Positions 22,377 through 34,180 of a stretch of 64,000 nt of DNA are shown here, one piece after another. This stretch comes from Annona cherimola (taxonomy: Eukaryota > Streptophyta > Magnoliopsida > Magnoliales > Annonaceae): contig CM059971.1 of the NCBI GenBank assembly GCA_030490835.1, forward strand, positions 6,802,007 through 6,866,006, given 5' to 3'. The notes beneath the pieces are model-generated. The model was not told where the DNA came from. It saw only the letters and a list, made by a program, of their open reading frames with translations, and made no database searches. The position numbers were made by a program, and so were the translations under genes. How positions within the stretch are numbered: the stretch's first letter is position 1; each line of letters begins with the position of its first letter.

Positions 22377-22412
<36 letters not shown>
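22376..22412. repeat. (TAA)n microsatellite
   Basis: About 12 uninterrupted ATA/TAA triplets. Confidence 0.95.
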
Positions 22413-22834
22413 TCTTTAAATAATATTCTAAAATTTATTTACTTAATTTCATTCTCAAATACTCTTATTTTCTAAATTTTAAAGTTCCAATTACCTATAT
22501 GGAGACACCCATTTTCATATTATCTTAAATTTTCTAACATCATTATTATCTGTCTTAATCAAATTTCATTCTAAAATTATCCATTTAGGTTTTGTGCTCA
22601 TATTTCATCTCTATGGAAAATTCCATTTCTCTACCCTATTAGGGTGTGAAATTTATAACCCTAATATCTCAATTTTATGTTGAATTTCTTTCATACTATT
22701 ATAATATATAAATATTAAATAATGCAGTAAATAAAGTAAACCAAGAAAAATCAAAACGAAATTGCACACTTCAATTTCTGCCCACTTTTTCCAAATCCTC
22801 CAATTCCAACCTCTCTAGTTAATTCCACTAAAAA
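22413..22834. other. AT-rich intergenic DNA
   Basis: No gene or repeat is supported here. Confidence 0.5.
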
Positions 22835-22971
22835 ATTTTATGCTTTTAAGTTTCACATTTACAATTTTTGTTAATAAATTTATTGATCCATTTGCTATCA
22901 TCTGAACCATTCACAATAGGATCGCACTGTTTCATCTATGTAGTGATATCTTTGATTGTTCATTTTACTGT
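22835..22971 (+). repeat. Repeat block A, left part (split by the solo LTR)
   Basis: The segment matches 59505-59625 and 60371-60455, sharing TTTGCTATCATCTGAACCAT, then ATCGCA(C/T)(G/T)TGT and TTTGATT. It stops abruptly at the LTR, and the block resumes at 27332 with TCATCCTCATCATTTTGAAC, which in the uninterrupted copies follows within a few bases. Confidence 0.75.
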
Positions 22972-25900
22972 TGTAGTACCTGCAATTTTTAGATTTGCAA
23001 CCCACAAGTACGTGACATATATAAATGAAAATTTTGGATCATAAAATTAACAAAATTAGAATTTTATTAATGGCCTAAAATTATAAAGTAAAAAAAGGGA
23101 GAATTAATAAATAAAAAATGATGAGGTAGAGTGTTAATGTTGAATGGAATAATGATAAAATGTATTATTTATTCTTGGATTAATTAATAAATTTCAGTCA
23201 AATGGTTTAATTTAAGTATTTAATTGGTTTAAATTATTTAAATTAATGAATGACCATGGTTTAATGATTTTAAACATGTTTTATGAGTTCAAATCATAAG
23301 ATTTAAAATAACATGATTTACAATATATAGTTAATATGGATATTTCTTTTGAAAATAAAAAGTTCCATTGCGCGCACAGAGAGGGAGGGGCAGAAAATGT
23401 GTGAGAGAGAGAGGAGGAAGAGGGAAGAAGGAAGAAGCAGAAGGGAGAAGGAAGAGGAAGAGGAGCAGGTCGTCCACCCCACATCACCACTGCTGCTGCT
23501 GTCCAACCTGTCGTCGGTGACCGGAGCTAACAAAGATGGGTAATTTTAATTTCTTAAAGAAATTCCTAGCAAATCATGTTCAAAACACAGGGCTTTTGCT
23601 AGATTTGTATAGATTTATATGTATGGAAATAAAATCATGAAAAAGGGGAAGGAGATTCGGATTCCTGGCTATGGAGAATTAGGGCATTGATTTTCTTCCC
23701 CCAAATCATGGTGGAATTCATGGGGTTTTAATAGATTCGTGTATATGATGATGATTAGTGTGTGAAACATGTAACTAAAAGTCTAAAATTGAATCTTATG
23801 CATAATCTGAAATTCCAAGAGTTGAAAAGTTGTAATATTGTTGCCCCAAATTGCTATATATTGTATTTAAATGATGTTGGGATGTATTATTTGTAAAATT
23901 ACATGTATAACCTTGGGTAGAAAAGGAAATTAAAAATTTTCAAATGTGGGGAAGCCCTAAAATCGTGGTCGAGGCATAGGGATTTTATACTATTCACGTA
24001 TGGGATGATTTATAAATAATTTTGGACCCGTTCAGATGTGAAAATGGGTGGAAAAAAATGAGGGTAGGTAGGTATATATGTTATAGGTATGTGTTGTTGT
24101 TTGTAAACATTTAAGGTTAGTAATTTAATAATATATGAACATAGCTTTAGATCAAAATGGGTAAATTTTGAAGCAAAAATCTAGACATATATAATAAATG
24201 AAATTGGGTAGTTTGGAAATTTGTATGGAGGTATGAGTTTTGTTTTAACTAAATATGTACGAGGTGAATTTTATATAATTTCGGTATTAAATAAATATGG
24301 TAAAAAATGAATGAATGGGTAGCAGGTATATGACATCTATATGAATGATTGGAGGGTTAAAAATATTAAACTTATTGTATATAAATCATGTGAAAATGAA
24401 ATGGATTAAAATCTCTAAATTTTGAAGCTTAAAACCCATCATTTAAACGACTAAAGTTGAAAGTATATGGGTGATGAATTTGGGTTTAAAGATAGCTCTT
24501 AAATGAATAACTTTAATTTTAAAAGCATGATATATAATTTATTTGTGATAAATAGAGCGTTAAGCAAAATTGTAATTATTAAAAATATATACATGTATAT
24601 AAGAATTTCTGGTAAGCCTAAATGAAGGTTAAATTTAGGCAAGAGTATATATGATGAATTTGGCCATAGTAAATGGGTTATAATTATTATTTTTAAAAAA
24701 GTAGATTACATATGAGTGATGATAGAATGACAAATTATAAGTTAGATAAATGAAAGTAAAGGAAAGTTGGGGAGTACCCAACAATTAAATTGAGATTATG
24801 AGCTTGGATATTAATTTTTAGGCATTTAATTATTTTATTTATATAATTATAATTAATTTAATGATTATATGATGGGGTATTGTATGTTAAGCCATGAGTG
24901 TTGAAGATTTAAGTAAAATAACCTAGTTAATAGGTTGTTTGACCATGAAAACAAATTTATTAGATTAATTCATATGTTTTATGTAGAAAGGAAATACAAT
25001 TGAAATGAAGTGAAATAAATGATGCCTTTTAAGCAAGTGAGAGAGTTAAATAAGAGTAAAATGGAACGAATTATGAAATTGAGGAGTATGTTGGGTAATT
25101 TAAAATATCAAGTTCCTTCAGTTATTTTCAATGAGTGATTAAGATTTGATGATTATGTTTTGAAGGAAAGTGGAAAAAAGCTGTAAAGGATGTCTTAAGT
25201 TGAAATGGCCTTCCAATATGAAAATGTCATTTATATATCGAGTGAAAGCTCTATTATTACATGTTTTAATTTATATATTAAATGCAAAGTTTATGCATAT
25301 CTAAGTGTGTTTTTGAATACAAAATGATGGAGAGGCTTTAATAGCCTATAATACATAAAATTTCAAATATAATATAGTTTAAAATTTATAAATTCTAAGT
25401 ATGAAAGATCTATAGATTAAGATTAACTTAATTTTGATAATGTTACTATGTTGAATTTCATTTATGGATGTTTTAAATGAGGATAAGATATTTGCCCAAG
25501 TGTGGGATGATTCTTTGATATGTGTAAGTCATATTGAAATGACTAAACTAGAATTTGAAATAAAATAGAAGGAAATAAGATATATTTTTTGGGTAAAATA
25601 AGGTTATTAGTTAATATGTCAAATGATCTTAGTTGTTATTAGATAGTTAAATTGAATTAAACGATTGAGATTTTAAAGAAAGAAATGTAAGTAATAGAGA
25701 ACCCAATGATTATGTGTAAATGAGATCTAAGTTGCAGTAGATGAATTTATTATTTAAAAATATAAATTTTATGGAGGCAAGAAAATGGAATGTACTAACT
25801 TTTAAGTTGTATAAATAGTGATAGAAGTTATACTAAGCTTATATGTTCATTATTTGTTATGTATAAAATTAAAATTTGAATTGCAAATATTAGTTAAGTA

Positions 25901-27331
25901 TTAAATGCAAAGCTAATGTAATTTATAAGCGTATTAAAATGTAGGTTAAATGTGGGATGGTATAAAAGTTTAAATAACTTGGAAAGTAAGAAATTTCAAA
26001 TTTAGTTCATGTTTGGTTGTAAAGGGTATTTCAATGGTAGTTAACTTGTAAGGCTATGGTTCATCCAATTTAAAAGTGTGGTTAAGTTAAAAAGGAGTTA
26101 GGAACTTTGGATAAGAAGATTTCAAGTTAATGAATACTTGAACTCCATGTCCAAAGGTCTCGAAAAAGTATGTCATTAGATGCATAATTAATTATAAAAT
26201 AAGTATGTGTGATAGGTTAAATAAATGCTTAGATGTATTCTTTGTTAGATATAATAGGAAGGGGTAAAGAAAAGATGAAGGAAAGTATAAAGGAAAAATG
26301 GAAGAATGCTCAAGGAAAGAGGTAAGCAAGATCTTCAAGATTTGTTTTGTTCAAAAGAATTTTATAGTAAGAAAAATTTATTCTTGCCTTTTTATTTCAA
26401 GTGAATTTTTTTTATTTAAATGTTTCTTTAAATTGACATGCATTGAAAAGGTATTTAGGGATGATCATTATCCTATGAATATGTTTTACAAAAAGAACGT
26501 GTACTTGAAATATTTTGAGTGGGCAAAAGTCAATTCATGTTATAAATCCATAAAATACACGTGTGAATGGAACTCATGCATGAGGCTTTGTTAAGGTTGT
26601 AATTGGACAGGTAGTCCGTCCTTGATATTGCCTGGTCGTTGCATCTGACGTATGGGCGAGTGATCACTTACTAAGTGTCATCTGCTAAACGATGAATAAG
26701 TCATGGAATGATGCATGTGTGTACATTTATCTTATTATCACACATACATAATGAGATTTTAAGAGTTTTATGATTTCAGTTAATGCCACGGAATTTGGAA
26801 ATTATTTATTTCTAAATGCTTGCTTATTGAGTATTTTATACTTATTGTTTTCAACCAATTAGTAAATGCAGATGATGCAGATTTGATAGAAAAGCCTTCA
26901 CTGCTAGTTGAGCAGTGAGGGTATGACTTTCAATATTTTTGATGAATTTATCTTCATGGGATTGTAATTATTATAATTGTAAATATGTATTATATTTGAA
27001 TATTTTACGTTGTTGTTAAATGCACTAGTTAGCTTCTCATATGAAATATAATCATGTAAGGAATATATTAGTTGAATTGAAGTAAATGTGAGTGAATTAG
27101 TAGAAAATGTTGAACTTATATCGACTATCAGATTTTGATTACCCAAACATCCTAAGCATAGACGACATACTGTCGGATTTTAGTTAAGGACATAGAATCA
27201 ATATAGGTTTTAAAGAGAAAAAAATTCAGGCTGATTTCCCAACAAATTAGGAAAAGCTTCCGCTCGTATAAGTAATGAAACTTTCGGTTTCATTCATAAG
27301 TGTGGCGCGCCCACGGGTCGGGGGCGCTACA
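22972..27331 (+). mobile_element. Probable solo LTR, 4.36 kb, Ty3/Gypsy (Tekay/Del-like)
   Basis: The insert starts TGTAGTACCTGCAATTTTTA and ends GGGTCGGGGGCGCTACA, giving TG...CA ends with short TGTAG/CTACA inverted termini. It splits repeat block A: flanks are ACTGT (22967-22971) and ATTGT (27332-27336), a 5 bp duplication with one change. No gag or pol frame occurs inside, and no second LTR or PBS is seen, so the parsimonious reading is a solo LTR left by recombination. Long LTRs of about 4 kb are known for the Tekay/Del chromovirus clade, which is the reason for the suggested family; this is inference. A GA-rich tract lies at 23375-23470. Part of the LTR recurs at 655-965. Confidence 0.7.
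23375..23470 (+). repeat. GA-rich tract inside the LTR
   Basis: About 95 bases of nearly pure purine (GAGAGAGAGGAGGAAGAGGG-type). It creates open frames on both strands (23281-23543) that are Glu/Arg- or Ser/Leu-rich artefacts. Confidence 0.8.
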
Positions 27332-27646
27332 ATTGTCATCCTCATCATTTTGAACTAAAAGCTTCTAATTTTTTTAACCATCTATTGATAAATATAGTTG
27401 TGATCTGCATCTTCCTATTCACACCATTCACTGAGCGAATTCCATCCTTCTTATTAAACTGAAAGGTTTTGATAATCATACGTTTGTCCCCATTACATAT
27501 AAAAAATGTATAAAGTTTTCTGACCCTTAAAATGCATTCGTTATGACATGCATAACCTTTTTCTATCCCTTTAGAAGGCATGCTGGTTCAATACAGGTGT
27601 GGCAACCGGGAACTGATCTTATGCTCCTGCGAGTATTGAGCTCTTA
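27332..27646 (+). repeat. Repeat block A, continuation
   Basis: The segment matches 59625-59790 and 60455-60668 in order: TTTTGAACTAAAAGCTTCTA, a CACT(C/G)(A/G)GCGAATTC-type phrase, TTGAAAGGTTTTGATAATCA and TTAAAATGCATTCG. Confidence 0.75.
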
Positions 27647-27971
27647 ATGCTCTCAAGTGCATACATCTTTTTTTTTAGTTTTTTTCAAAAAAAATTTTAC
27701 AAGATTGCTAATCTAGGTATATTTAATATGTATATAAATTTTTACCATTTTTAGAATATTTTAGATATTTATTTTCTATTTATGAAAATCAGTGACATTT
27801 AGGTAATTTAAAATTACTAAGATGTCACTGATTTTTAAAAATAAAAAATAAATATCTAAAATACTCTAAAATAGTAAAAATTAATATATATGTTAAATAC
27901 ACTTAGATTAATAGTTTTATAAAAAAAATTCAAAAAAATATAAAAAAATAGGTGAATGCACTTGGGAGCAT
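27647..27971. mobile_element. Foldback MITE, copy g
   Basis: The ends are ATGCTCTCAAGTGCATAC and its near complement GCACTTGGGAGCAT. The arms can pair around a centre at about 27810, where GTGACATTTAGGTAATTTAA faces AAATTACTAAGATGTCAC. It sits inside block A and is absent from the other block copies, so it inserted after the block duplicated. No ORF is present. Confidence 0.7.
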
Positions 27972-27974
27972 ACG

Positions 27975-28330
27975 ACCAAGTCCGGTGGTAACCATGTTCT
28001 AGGCCATATTTCATCGATACAAGCCGTTCATCGATTATCACAATCCCGATATAGGTCTCAATCAAAATTTTTTGGTTATCCATATGTTCAATCCGAGCCT
28101 TCAATTGTGCCTGGACTTATGGGGTTATCTACAGGCTGCTGGAGAACCTCGTTTTTTGTTACCGATGGCTTTTCATGCATTGGAAAATGGCCACTTTTAA
28201 TAATAGAACACCAATCAAACAAAAACAAGTATGACAACCACATCAATTATCAAATAATTAATAACACGAGAAGAAGAAACTGAAATGAATAATGAAATGT
28301 TTGTCCAGGGCATTGTGGACATCCTCGTTT
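27975..28330 (-). repeat. Repeat block A, LINE-like middle part
   Basis: On the minus strand a frame reads KILIETYIGIVIIDERLVSM, parallel to METYVGSMIICGTDERLGLT at 61365-61305 in the other block. The following GAAACTGAAATGAATAATGA also matches 61528-61549. It is a decayed piece shared by blocks A and B. Confidence 0.55.
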
Positions 28331-28589
28331 CTTTAATTGTAAAATTGTCATTTCTTGGCCCGCCATTGTAGACATGCCTTCATTTGTCATGGGCATGGTA
28401 ATGAAGTTGACAACCAATAAAATAAAACGGGTACAAAAACTACAACAACAATCGAATTTTATATATAGGCTGAAAAAAGGCACAGACATAGTATCGTGTC
28501 TACAAATCTCGGCTACAAATCTCATATGGATAGAATGAAACTTTGTGAATATTTAGAAAGTTATTTGTTTGTCAGCATTTCTTAGCCCG
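28331..28589. other. Unassigned DNA
   Basis: No counterpart in block B was recognised. The 91-codon minus frame at 28250-28525 is Cys/Phe-rich and unidentified. Confidence 0.4.
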
Positions 28590-28830
28590 TGCTGAAACAC
28601 TTGTTTTTAAATTTTTTTCAAAAAATTGTTCGTCTAATTATATTTAATGCATACACCAAAATTTACTATTGTGGAAATATGTATAGCTAAAATATACTGA
28701 TTTTTTAAAATTTTCCTAAAAATATAAAATATCAAAAATGATCAATCTTGATTTTTCGATTAACTATACATAAATTAATAGTTTTATAAAAGAGTAAAAA
28801 AATGAAAATAAATTTTTTAGCTCTAGGCAA
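28590..28830. mobile_element. Foldback MITE, copy h
   Basis: TCTAATTATATTTAATGCAT and TTTACTATTGTGG on the left face GATTAACTATACATAAATTA on the right, in the arrangement of the family. It is decayed. Confidence 0.45.
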
Positions 28831-28879
28831 ACAAGATCATGCCTTAAATTTAAGAGGGCTGATTTTACACAATTAACCA

Positions 28880-29175
28880 TGCGTAACTCTGCATATAATA
28901 TTTATTTTTCTCCACAAATATGTTTTCCTAAGTGTATTTAAGTTTTACCTCAAGTAACTAGTTTACCATTTTATAATATTTTTACATATTTATTTTTTAT
29001 TTCAAAAATATCACTTTTAGGGGTATTTTAGTCAATTTTACCCCTTAAAAACTTAATCTAGAAAAATAAAAAATAAATATATAAAAAATTGTAAAATGGT
29101 AAGCTCCATCTATGAGTTAATATACTTAGGAAAATATATTTATGTAGAAAAATAAAAAAAGATGTATGGAGGGTT
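28880..29175. mobile_element. Foldback MITE, copy i
   Basis: Left arm CCTAAGTGTATTTAAG, TTTACCATTTTATAAT and TATTTATTTTTTATTT; right arm AAATAAATATATAAAA, GTAAAATGGTAAGC and TTAATATACTTAGG, in complementary order. The spacer carries AGGGGTATTTTAGTCAATTT. Confidence 0.6.
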
Positions 29176-29399
29176 GGCATGCGACTAATTACACGCAAAT
29201 AATATTGCATATTTAAAACAAGCACACATTTTGGTATTATTGGTACAATTGATGTCTTTGGCATCGTTGCCATATCTTGACCTACTTTGATGATTAAATC
29301 AAAATTCAATTTATTCATTTTATTTAAAAAATTTATTTATCACAATATTATCAATTATTTTAATCAATATTTTGAATAGGGAATGCCAATTTAAAATAT

Positions 29400-29850
29400 T
29401 TATAATCATATGTAAAATATGAAAAACATTGCATAACTGCCCTAAAAATATTAGTAATATGTATAACATTAGATATATATATACACTCTTTGTGCCAATT
29501 ATAACTGCGACTTAAAAATACATATAGAAATTTCATACTATTATATTCCTGCTTTATATTTTAAATACACATAACTGAAACTTTTAGGGTCAAATAAATG
29601 GCTCCTTATATTTACTTAATATCAAGATATAACATGAATAGCGAGAATTAAATATAATACTAAGTTAGTGAGTTAGCATAATACAAGATTAATAATTAGT
29701 GCATTGGTAAGATACAAAGTGTTATGAAAAAATGATGCAATAACTTAGGAAGTAAACAATAATAAAATTAAAATGGAGTCACCACTAATCAAACAATATG
29801 ATGAGTTTTATTGTAATATTTTGATCAAATGAAAATTTTGGGTAGATTTT
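29400..29850 (+). repeat. Repeat block A, distal part
   Basis: The segment matches 62150-62545: AAATATTAGTAATAT(G/A)TATA, then GAAT/AAATTAAATATAAT, then ATGATG(C/T)AATAAC(T/C)TA and TCACCACTA/TCTCCACTA. This extends the paralogy between the 22.8-29.9 kb and 59.4-62.6 kb regions to their ends. Confidence 0.6.
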
Positions 29851-29929
29851 TCATAAGATAAATAAAATTATTAATAATACATTATGTAGGAGGTAGTTTA
29901 CGTTTTAAAAATAACATTAAAGTTTTTAT

Positions 29930-30785
29930 TTATATCAAACTATTTACCGCATTGTATTTGTACCGTTTTCATATAGGGTCCGTACACATCCAATTTGGAT
30001 GAAACTTAGTATAGTAATAAAATATAATCATGTGATGCTCATTTTAAGGCAACTGTACTATAACTTATAGTACAAGTGTCATCACTGAAATATTTCTTAT
30101 ATATATATATAAATGATCCGATGCATTTACATGCACCATAAGTTATAACACATTTAGCTAAAAATGGGCCTCACACGAATTTAAATACATTACTATTTTA
30201 TACAATAATTTATCCATGTATAAATTATATCTTAAATAGTTTACATGTTAAAAAGTTTTAAATGTTATTTATGTCAAAATATTTTATTACTTTGATTTTG
30301 CATCATTTTCAGATAAGGCATATACACATATTGAATTTGAATGAAATTTGCTATGTTAATAAAAGAAACAATTCTTAATAAAATTGGTGAATCAGATGTA
30401 TATTTTATGATCATGTGGAGCTCATTTCGATCCAAATGTACTATAAGTTATGGTGCATTTGCATGCATCAAAAAATTATATATATATAAAGAGAGAGAGA
30501 GAGAGAAAGAATTGTCCTATACGTGTAAATGCATCATGACTTAAGGTGTATTTTGTTCAAAATGGGCCTCACGTGATCATAAAATATACATATACTCCAC
30601 CAATTGTGTTTAAAATTATTATTTTTATTAAATACCGGTATTCATCTAAATTAGATTGTGTGTGGGCTCTATCTAAAAATGGTATAAATCCAACATAATA
30701 AAATAGATTGATATAAATGATGATTCTAAATCTTTTTTCAACATGTAGATTATCGAAGATATAATTGATATATGGACATAATATG
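29930..30785. mobile_element. Cluster of family X MITEs
   Basis: One truncated (29930-30095) and one fuller copy (30100-30490) lie in one orientation. A third (30500-30780) lies inverted after a GA tract at 30490-30507. The copies share ATGGGCCTCAC(A/G), TTTTATTACTTTGATTTTGC and AACATAATAAAATAGATTGA-type phrases and TATATATA ends. Confidence 0.55.
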
Positions 30786-30985
30786 AGCCTTACTTAAGCT
30801 AGCCTAAAAATCATATTTCGAGGTATTTTTTATTTTTTCATGAATACGTTAAGCTAGGTGTATTGAACATATAAATGAAGTTACCATTTTTGGATTTTTT
30901 AAGTATTTATTTTTATTTTTAAAGATAGCAACATTCTCGTGATTTTCTGAGCTCAAAAAATTATGAGAATTCCACTGCATATATA
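30786..30985. mobile_element. Half of a foldback MITE at the MULE border
   Basis: The left arm and centre match the 4637-5062 copy: GAGCCTTACTTAAGCTAGCC, TAAGCTAGGTGTATTGAA, and a centre with ACATTCTCGTGATTTTCTGA. Most of the right arm is missing, and the sequence passes through CATATATATAGG directly into the MULE terminal repeat. The MULE insertion or an associated deletion probably removed the arm. Confidence 0.6.
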
Positions 30986-30987
30986 TA

Positions 30988-31822
30988 GGAATTTATTCAT
31001 GTGCATTCAGGCTGCACGCGAATTACTCTGTAGACGCCCCATCCGCCCGTTCATTTCAGTGGGCGAATTCTGTGTCGCTTGTTCGATTGTGCGTGTAGAG
31101 AGAGACAGCGACCCGAACGAGACTGTACATACACGCGCTAAAAATTTTAGAGGATGTATTTTCCTGCTCAATAGCAAAAAAACAGGCAGAAGGTCCTGAG
31201 CCCTCCATCCCGCCCACGCCTCCTCTCTCGCATTCACCATATTCCAGAGATGCCTTTTTCCTTATTTTCCCACTCTGTGGACTGAAAATTCACAAAACCC
31301 ACCCGAAATATTCCCTCTTTCATCTTGCTGAAAGCAACACAACATTTGGGAGCCTGCTCATCCCTCCCATTTCGAAAACAGAGATGCCACTGCTGCTGTT
31401 GCTCCCAAATCTCCTTCTTCGTCGAGATTTTGAAGTTCTTCATCGATTCTGAAGTTCTGTGATCGATTCCGAAGTTTTGCGTCGACGGAAGGTATGGTGT
31501 TTATTTTTGCGCGGGTCATCTTCTCCGAAAATCTGCATGTGGATTCTAAATTAGCATATGAATTATAACTGCGCAGCAAACGTACCTCCCATCCGCATTT
31601 CTCTGACGAGAAAATACGCATGTGGATTCTGAATCTGTATGCGGATTATAACTGTGCAACAAAAGTACCTCCCATCCGCATCTCTCCGACGCGAAAATCC
31701 GCATGCGGATTATAACTGCATAGCAAAAGTACCTCCCATCTGCATCTCTCTGGTTTGGGATTGACTTGAAGATCTGCATGCTGATTATACCTTAGGAGAA
31801 GTCTACCTCCCCTTCGGATGCA
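30988..31822 (+). repeat. MULE left terminal inverted repeat (~835 bp)
   Basis: Shared with the right arm in order: GCCCCATCCGCCCGTTCATT, CACGCCTCCTCTCTCGCATT, GAAATATTCCCTC, GAAGTTCT-rich stretch, CCGCGCGAAAA-like segment, then about three CATCCGCAT-containing units. Differences are mostly single bases, with an extra ~50 bp near 31070 absent from the right arm. Confidence 0.85.
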
Positions 31823-32020
31823 TAGAACTCGAAAATCCGCAGGCGTGTTCTATCTTAATTGTTATTATGTTGAAATAATGTCGTGAAAATTAATTAATGA
31901 AAAAAATTAACAGGCAGAAATGTTAATGGCCGTAAATGAGCGCTTGTTGGTCTTTCACATATTTTGGCAAGTTAAGCATGACGTATATGTACAATATATA
32001 TTGTTTATGCATTCATAAAA

Positions 32021-33230
32021 GTGGAATTGTTGATCACAAAATTAGTCCAGTTTGTCGAAGCTTACGAGCGTGCGATAACTAAGAGAAGAGAGGATGAAAA
32101 AGACGCTGATTGTAAAACCACCTATGGAACTCTGGTGCTAAACACGAAATATATGCTCGAGGAACAAATTATAAAAATGTATACCAAGAAGATCTTCTAT
32201 GAGTTTCAAGCTAAGATGGATAATTTAAGATATTATAAGCTAATAGAAGATGGTGTAGAAAAGGGTCGTATTATCTACAAGGTACACAAAACGGGAGATC
32301 CCAACTATCTACGAGTGGTCACCTGGTGCAAACAAGAAAAATTTGCAAAATGTTCTTGTCGCTTATTTGATTGGTGTGGGATTGTTTGTCGGCACATATT
32401 ATCCGTATTTCACTGGAGCGACATTATATCTATGCCTAAGGGACATCTGCTTCATTGGTGGTCACAACGTCCAAAGGAGAATATTAGAGTTTTAAGCTTC
32501 ATAGAGAATTATGATGCAACTAATTCACCGCTTGTCCGTTGGCACATTGTTCCCAAAAATCAATTTCATTCTCAATGAATTATCATCAAGTTGAGGAACT
32601 TTTCATTTTGCAAATGCAGCTTTGGATGAGATGATAGAGGTTATGTGTCAAAAGAAGCAAGCTAAAATGCTGGCAAGTCTTTCAAATGAGCAACGATTAG
32701 CATTGCCATATGCAAGATAGGGCATGAAATCAGAAGCTAGCAATCATGTCACCGAAAGTAATCCATGCACAAATTATACAAACAAAAGAGATTAAGGCAA
32801 TATACTACTAGAGCCAATGACAGTTGATAATGGATCAAGTGTCCCATCTCAAGTGAAGGACTTTCTAAATAGACAGCGAATGAAAGGGCAGTCAAAGCAA
32901 CCTCTAAAATCTTCTATTGAAAAAGTCATCGAACGCACAGGAAGATTATGCCGTGGGTGTAAGAAAATCGTGGTTGGTCATGATAGGCGAAATTGTCCAA
33001 TGTTACAAAAAATGATATTGATTAATCTGGTTAAGTGAAAGACCAAGGTATTTATCTTTCCAATGTGCATCTTAATGTGATTTCTTGTTATGCTAAATCT
33101 ATTATCCTAATTCAATCTTTCTATTGCAGCTTAGCATAATTACAAGGACCGTGAAGTTGGAATAGTTATTAGAGGGATCGTCGGACTTTATGCAACGTCA
33201 AATGAGAGTAGAAGCATGAAGGAGACACTT
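32021..33230 (+). pseudogene. MULE transposase, FAR1-like, 3' part only
   Basis: The 185-residue frame 32021-32578 has the FAR1/FRS arrangement: LVQFVEAYERAITKRREDE, then a KIFYEFQAKM segment and a SWIM zinc finger with Cys111, Cys113, Cys123 and His125 (CSCRLFDWCGIVCRH), followed by HLLHWWSQRPKEN. After a gap with exon-like text (ALDEMIEVMCQKKQAKML) and stops, the frame 32817-33038 adds a C-terminal Cys/His cluster (CRGCKKIVVGHDRRNC). An exon-like tail may follow a GT-AG gap at about 33050-33129. The N-terminal DNA-binding and DDE catalytic parts are missing, since the left TIR ends only about 200 bp upstream. It cannot encode an active transposase. Confidence 0.8.
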
Positions 33231-33379
33231 CAATAACTCTAACGTGTGTTTGTTATTGTGAATTTCTGTACTTTTGTATGGAAGTAGACTCCGTAAAATC
33301 GATAAAGAATGACTTCATTTTATAAACTCTTTGTTTGTTGATGTAGTGTTGTGCATATAAGGTATAAGATACAACTTAA

Positions 33380-34010
33380 CATCCATGCGGTTTTCATAAT
33401 CCGCATGCGGATTCTCAAGTCAGAAAGATTCGGAGGTATATATATCCTGTCCATTTTATAATACGCATGCAGTTTTCATAATCCGCACGCTGATTTTTAA
33501 GTCTGAAAAATCTGAGAATATATTAAAATATAATACGCATGCGGATTCTATAATACGCATGCAGGTTTTCCAGTCAGAAAAATCCAGATATACATTTTGG
33601 TTATAATACACATGCGGTTTTCATAATCCACACGTTGATTTTCAAGTCTGAAAAATTCAGAAATATATTAAGATATAATACGCATGCAGTTTTTATAATC
33701 CACATGTTGATTCTCAAGTATGAAAAATCTGGTTATATATTCAAGTTATAATACACATGCAGATTCCATAATCTGCATGCTGATTTTCGAGTCACAGAGA
33801 ATTCACAAGTATATATATCTTGTCGAAGTTATAATACACATGCTGATTCTCAAGTATGAAAAATTTGGGTATACATTCAAGTTATAATACGCATACGGAT
33901 TCCATAATCTGCATGCTGATTTTTGAGTTAGAGAATTCAGATGTATATATATCCTGTCGAAGTTATAATACACATGCGGATTATGAAGTATGAAAAATCT
34001 GAGGGTATCT
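33380..34010. repeat. Internal tandem array with CATGC(G/A)G core
   Basis: About eight units of roughly 70-85 bp have the pattern ATAATACGCATGCGGATTCT, a second CGCATGC motif, then CAAGT(C/A)(T/A)GAAAAAT and a TATATATCCTGTCGAAGTTA-like link. Units are diverged. The same CATGC core is present in the TIR arrays and at 39130-39563 and 48802-49060. Confidence 0.75.
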
Positions 34011-34180
34011 GAGGCAATCCATTCAACACTATACATCATTAACATTTCTATCATTTATTCAATCCATGCATCTGAGTTCAGTGGTTTATAAAATATGCAA
34101 TCATGTGAAAGTTATACATCAGCATCAACATATATAATGTGCAACAAAAAATATGTTAGAATGTAACAAATTTTATAGAT
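34011..34180. other. Spacer between array and opposite-strand ORF
   Basis: AT-rich, no feature; presumably the 3' flank of the minus-strand ORF. Confidence 0.4.

Noticed and set aside
23349..23543. Glu/Arg-rich frame and its antisense partners
   Set aside because: Created by the GA-rich tract inside the solo LTR.
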